Of a stretch of 26,174 nucleotides of DNA, positions 24,382-26,174 are shown piece by piece. Under the pieces are notes generated by a model. That model was not told the origin of the DNA. It saw only the letters and a program-made list of their open reading frames with translations, and did not search any database. The stretch is from CALJIC01 sp039805565. GTDB taxonomy: Bacteria > Chloroflexota > Chloroflexia > Chloroflexales > Roseiflexaceae. The stretch is from contig JBDLTZ010000301.1 in assembly GCA_039805565.1 (NCBI GenBank), positions 1-26,174 of the forward strand. Direction: 5' to 3'. Position numbers and translations under genes: made by a program. The stretch's first letter is position 1. Each line of letters opens with the position of its first letter.

Positions 24382-25023
24382 ATGAGCTACACCGAGTCCG
24401 CCGAGGCCATCCTCCACGAGTGGGTCCAGTCCGAGAGCCTCCGCAAGCACTGCTACGCTGTTGCCGCGTCCACGCGCCACTTCGCGGGGCTGCTGGGCGG
24501 CGACCCGGACCTGTGGAACGCGGTGGCGCTGCTCCACGACATGGACTTCGAGAAGTACCCGGATATGCCCGCCGCCGGGCCGGAGACCACTGCGGTCTCC
24601 GAGGCGCTGGTCGGCGACGCGCCGCTGCCCGCCGAGCTCCCCGGACACCCCTTCTACGGTGTCGCCGCCCTGCGCGAGCGCGGTTGGTCCCCCGAGGTGC
24701 GCCGCGCCATCCTCTCGCACGCCGACTACAGCGGGGTGTCGCGCGAGACGCCGCTGGAGAAGACCCTGGCCGCCGTGGACGAGCTCTCGAGCTTCGTGGT
24801 GGCCTGCGCGCTGGTGAAGCCCACCAAGAGCGTGTTCGATGTGGACGTGGCCGGGGTGCGGAAGAAGATGAAGGACAAGGCCTTCGCCCGCGCCGTGAGC
24901 CGCGAGGAGATCACCCACAATGCCGCCGCGCTCGGGATGCCGCTCGAAGAGGTCATCGGCCATGTGATCGAGGCGCTCCGGGCCGACGCGGCACGGCTGG
25001 GCGTGGCGGGAACGAGCGCGTAG
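24382..25023 (+). CDS. HD-domain metal-dependent hydrolase
   Basis: The 213-aa product has the HD superfamily pattern: His23 (RKHCYAVAAS), His52-Asp53 (ALLHDMDF), His113 (ILSHADYSG) and Asp133. These four positions bind the metal in known HD phosphohydrolases. It is small and has no fused signalling domain. HD proteins of this size include nucleotide and phosphoester hydrolases, and the substrate cannot be deduced. The ATG at 24382 has GGAGTG just upstream. It lies 73 nt after the methyltransferase gene, across a heptad array, and ends before a clear terminator, so the two may share a transcript. Confidence 0.87.
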   Translation: MSYTESAEAILHEWVQSESLRKHCYAVAASTRHFAGLLGGDPDLWNAVALLHDMDFEKYPDMPAAGPETTAVSEALVGDAPLPAELPGHPFYGVAALRERGWSPEVRRAILSHADYSGVSRETPLEKTLAAVDELSSFVVACALVKPTKSVFDVDVAGVRKKMKDKAFARAVSREEITHNAAALGMPLEEVIGHVIEALRADAARLGVAGTSA

Positions 25024-25055
25024 TGCCGGGCTTCGTGCTGGGCGTTGAGCATACG

Positions 25056-25078
25056 GGGCGGCCTCCGGGCTGCCCTTT
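25056..25078 (+). terminator. Rho-independent terminator after the HD-domain gene
   Basis: GGGCGGCC (25056-25063) pairs with GGCTGCCC (25068-25075), eight pairs with one G-U, around a TCCG loop. TTT follows, and a second TT four bases later. It separates the HD gene from the PPOX-fold gene. Confidence 0.65.
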
Positions 25079-25210
25079 GCGTTGCCCCGGACTCCGTGAA
25101 GCGCTTGTGAAGCGCCTGCTGTGCTACCCTGCCTTACACGGACCTATGCGTCCCCTGACCACGGCTGAGGCGGTGCGTCTCGGCGGCAATCACCTCGCAA
25201 GGAGGCTGCG

Positions 25211-25705
25211 ATGGCAACACAGCAGGGTGGTCTGGAGCTCCTCAACGACCCGGTGGCACGGCAGCTCCTGGAGTCCCCGCTGCCCGCACACCTGGCCTAC
25301 ACCTGGACCGACGGCACGCCACGGGTGGTGCCGATCGGCTTCCACTGGAACGGGACCGAGCTCGTGATGTGCGGCGCCCCCGACGCCCCGAAGATGAAGG
25401 CGCTCAAGGACGGCGACCACGTGGCGATCTCGATCGACAGCACCACGATGCCGTTCAAGGTCCTGCTCATCCGCGGGACGGTGCGAATGGACGAGTACGA
25501 TGGGATGGCGCCCGAGTACGCGGCGCTGATCGAGCGCATGATGGGCGCGGAGGGCGGCCGGCAGTGGCTCGGCATGGCGGGTGCGATGTGGCCGCGGATG
25601 GAGCGCCTGTTTGTCACGCCCACCTGGGTCGGCGTCATTGACTTCGAGACGCGCTTCCCTAGCCCCGTCGAGCACGGCATGGCGCGCCTGCAAGCGGTGG
25701 CCTGA
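25211..25705 (+). CDS. Pyridoxamine 5'-phosphate oxidase-fold (PPOX) family protein
   Basis: The 164-aa product fits the split-barrel flavin-binding fold. LPAHLAYTWTDGTPRVVPIGFHWNGTELVMCGA (residues 24-56) is the usual first barrel half. MKALKDGDHVAISID (61-75) and VLLIRGTVRM follow. The C-terminal part (FVTPTWVGVIDFETRFPS) closes the barrel. These proteins bind FMN, F420 or haem, and many are reductases or of unknown role. This one lacks the features of true pyridoxamine phosphate oxidase, so no vitamin B6 role is claimed. The ATG at 25211 has a perfect AAGGAGG. It is a single gene between two terminators. Confidence 0.88.
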   Translation: MATQQGGLELLNDPVARQLLESPLPAHLAYTWTDGTPRVVPIGFHWNGTELVMCGAPDAPKMKALKDGDHVAISIDSTTMPFKVLLIRGTVRMDEYDGMAPEYAALIERMMGAEGGRQWLGMAGAMWPRMERLFVTPTWVGVIDFETRFPSPVEHGMARLQAVA

Positions 25706-25729
25706 CTCTGTCACGATAGCGGAAAAGAA

Positions 25730-25769
25730 GGAGCGGGCGCAACACTCAGGGTGTTGTGCCCGCTCCCCT
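25730..25769. terminator. Strong bidirectional terminator hairpin
   Basis: A 16-bp stem (25730-25745 with 25751-25766, one G-U pair) closes on five bases and is followed by CCTTT. On the other strand the run at 25721-25729 gives CTTCTTTTCC. It lies between the PPOX-fold gene and a convergent minus-strand gene, so it can end both. Confidence 0.88.
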
Positions 25770-25799
25770 TTGACGTAGCCGTCGCCGTGAACTGCCGCC

Positions 25800-26130
25800 C
25801 TACGTTGGCTCGAACTCCACGACCCCCGCCGGCAGGGTGACCTCCTCCTCCTGACGCACGGCGCGCGCCGTGCCTGCCGTCCAGGACTCGCCCAGCACCA
25901 GCGCGAGCGACCGCAGGGCCGAGGTCTGGCCGCCGCGGAAGAGCAGCCCGTACATCAGCTGGTCGCCCTCCTCATGCACCGAGCGCACCGTGGCCGCAAG
26001 CTCGATTCAGGTAGGCCATGTTGATGGCCAGCATCAGCACGGCGCCTGAGCGGATCAGCAAGGTCCGCCGGCGGGACTCCTGAATGGTTGAAATGGGGCG
26101 TACGAGGGCTGAGGGGATGGTACGCTGCAT
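25800..26130 (-). pseudogene. Frameshifted gene of unknown function with N-terminal membrane helix
   Basis: From the ATG at 26130 the minus strand reads MQRTIPSALVRP, then a basic stretch and a hydrophobic helix (LIRSGAVLMLAINMAYLN). It runs off into a short tail. In the neighbouring frame, from about 26003, a natural-looking continuation reads ELAATVRSVHEEGDQLMYGL and ends VTLPAGVVEFEPT at the stop at 25802. Joining the two needs a one-base change near 26004-26010 and would give a protein of about 110 aa. It may be a pseudogene or a sequencing error close to the window end. I do not recognise the family. The ribosome site before 26130 is poor, so the true start may be elsewhere. Confidence 0.5.
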
Positions 26131-26144
26131 GGAGCACCCTGTCG

Positions 26145-26174
26145 ATGCACGAGTACGACGTAGTACTCGTGCAT
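26145..26174. repeat. Perfect 12-bp inverted repeat at the window end
   Basis: ATGCACGAGTAC (26145-26156) and GTACTCGTGCAT (26163-26174) are exact reverse complements around GACGTA. It falls at the very last base of the sequence. It could be a real palindrome such as a mobile-element end or operator, or a fold-back artefact where an assembly stopped. Confidence 0.85.

Noticed and set aside
25096..25130. Promoter of the PPOX-fold gene (TTGTGA with TGCTACCCT)
   Set aside because: The spacer would be only 14 bp; the GTGAAGCGC direct repeat (25096 and 25107) is noted but not enough to call an operator.

Overview
The window is GC-rich, densely coding bacterial chromosome with no rRNA, tRNA, CRISPR or insertion sequence that I can recognise. 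The gene complement suggests Chloroflexota, near the Roseiflexus/Chloroflexus lineages: a BTAD-ATPase-TPR regulator, a membrane sensor with a split SpoIIE phosphatase, a CIRCE-controlled hrcA-grpE-dnaK-dnaJ cluster, a HipA-like kinase/DUF3037 pair, a DUF1786 protein and many 7-bp intergenic repeats. This assignment is inference; no marker gene was compared.

Layout. Positions 1-1715 (minus) hold glmS, cut by the window edge. Its roughly 540-nt leader carries what reads as a complete glmS ribozyme (about 2016-2203, minus), with a promoter further upstream. Diverging from it are a DUF1786 gene and a UMP kinase gene (2335-4242, plus). A convergent FtsX/MacB-type permease (4312-6690) and a five-helix membrane cupredoxin (6916-7704) follow on the minus strand. 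A 986-aa BTAD/AAA/TPR regulator (7913-10873) and a dienelactone-hydrolase-like protein (11075-11977) are on the plus strand.

Positions 12058-15358 (minus) form a partner-switching module: membrane sensor, then a GAF-SpoIIE phosphatase fused to an RsbW-like kinase domain, then an RsbV-like STAS protein. Upstream on the same strand are DUF3037, a HipA-like kinase, a VanZ-like protein, a MacB/LolD-type ATPase and a 50-aa membrane protein (15434-18012). From 18106 onward the plus strand carries the heat-shock cluster: promoter, CIRCE, hrcA, grpE, dnaK, dnaJ. It is followed by a SpoU-family rRNA methyltransferase, an HD-domain hydrolase, a PPOX-fold flavoprotein and a frameshifted minus-strand gene that runs into a terminal palindrome.

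Three things stand out. First, the glmS ribozyme would make the enzyme self-limiting through glucosamine-6-phosphate. Second, heptanucleotide repeat islands of several sequence families sit at many gene boundaries, and one lies inside the regulator coding sequence next to a run of eight C. Third, a 25-bp direct-repeat motif (22 of 25 positions identical) lies at the same place before both the cupredoxin gene and the sensor/phosphatase operon. That suggests shared control, possibly by the BTAD regulator encoded beside one of the two sites.
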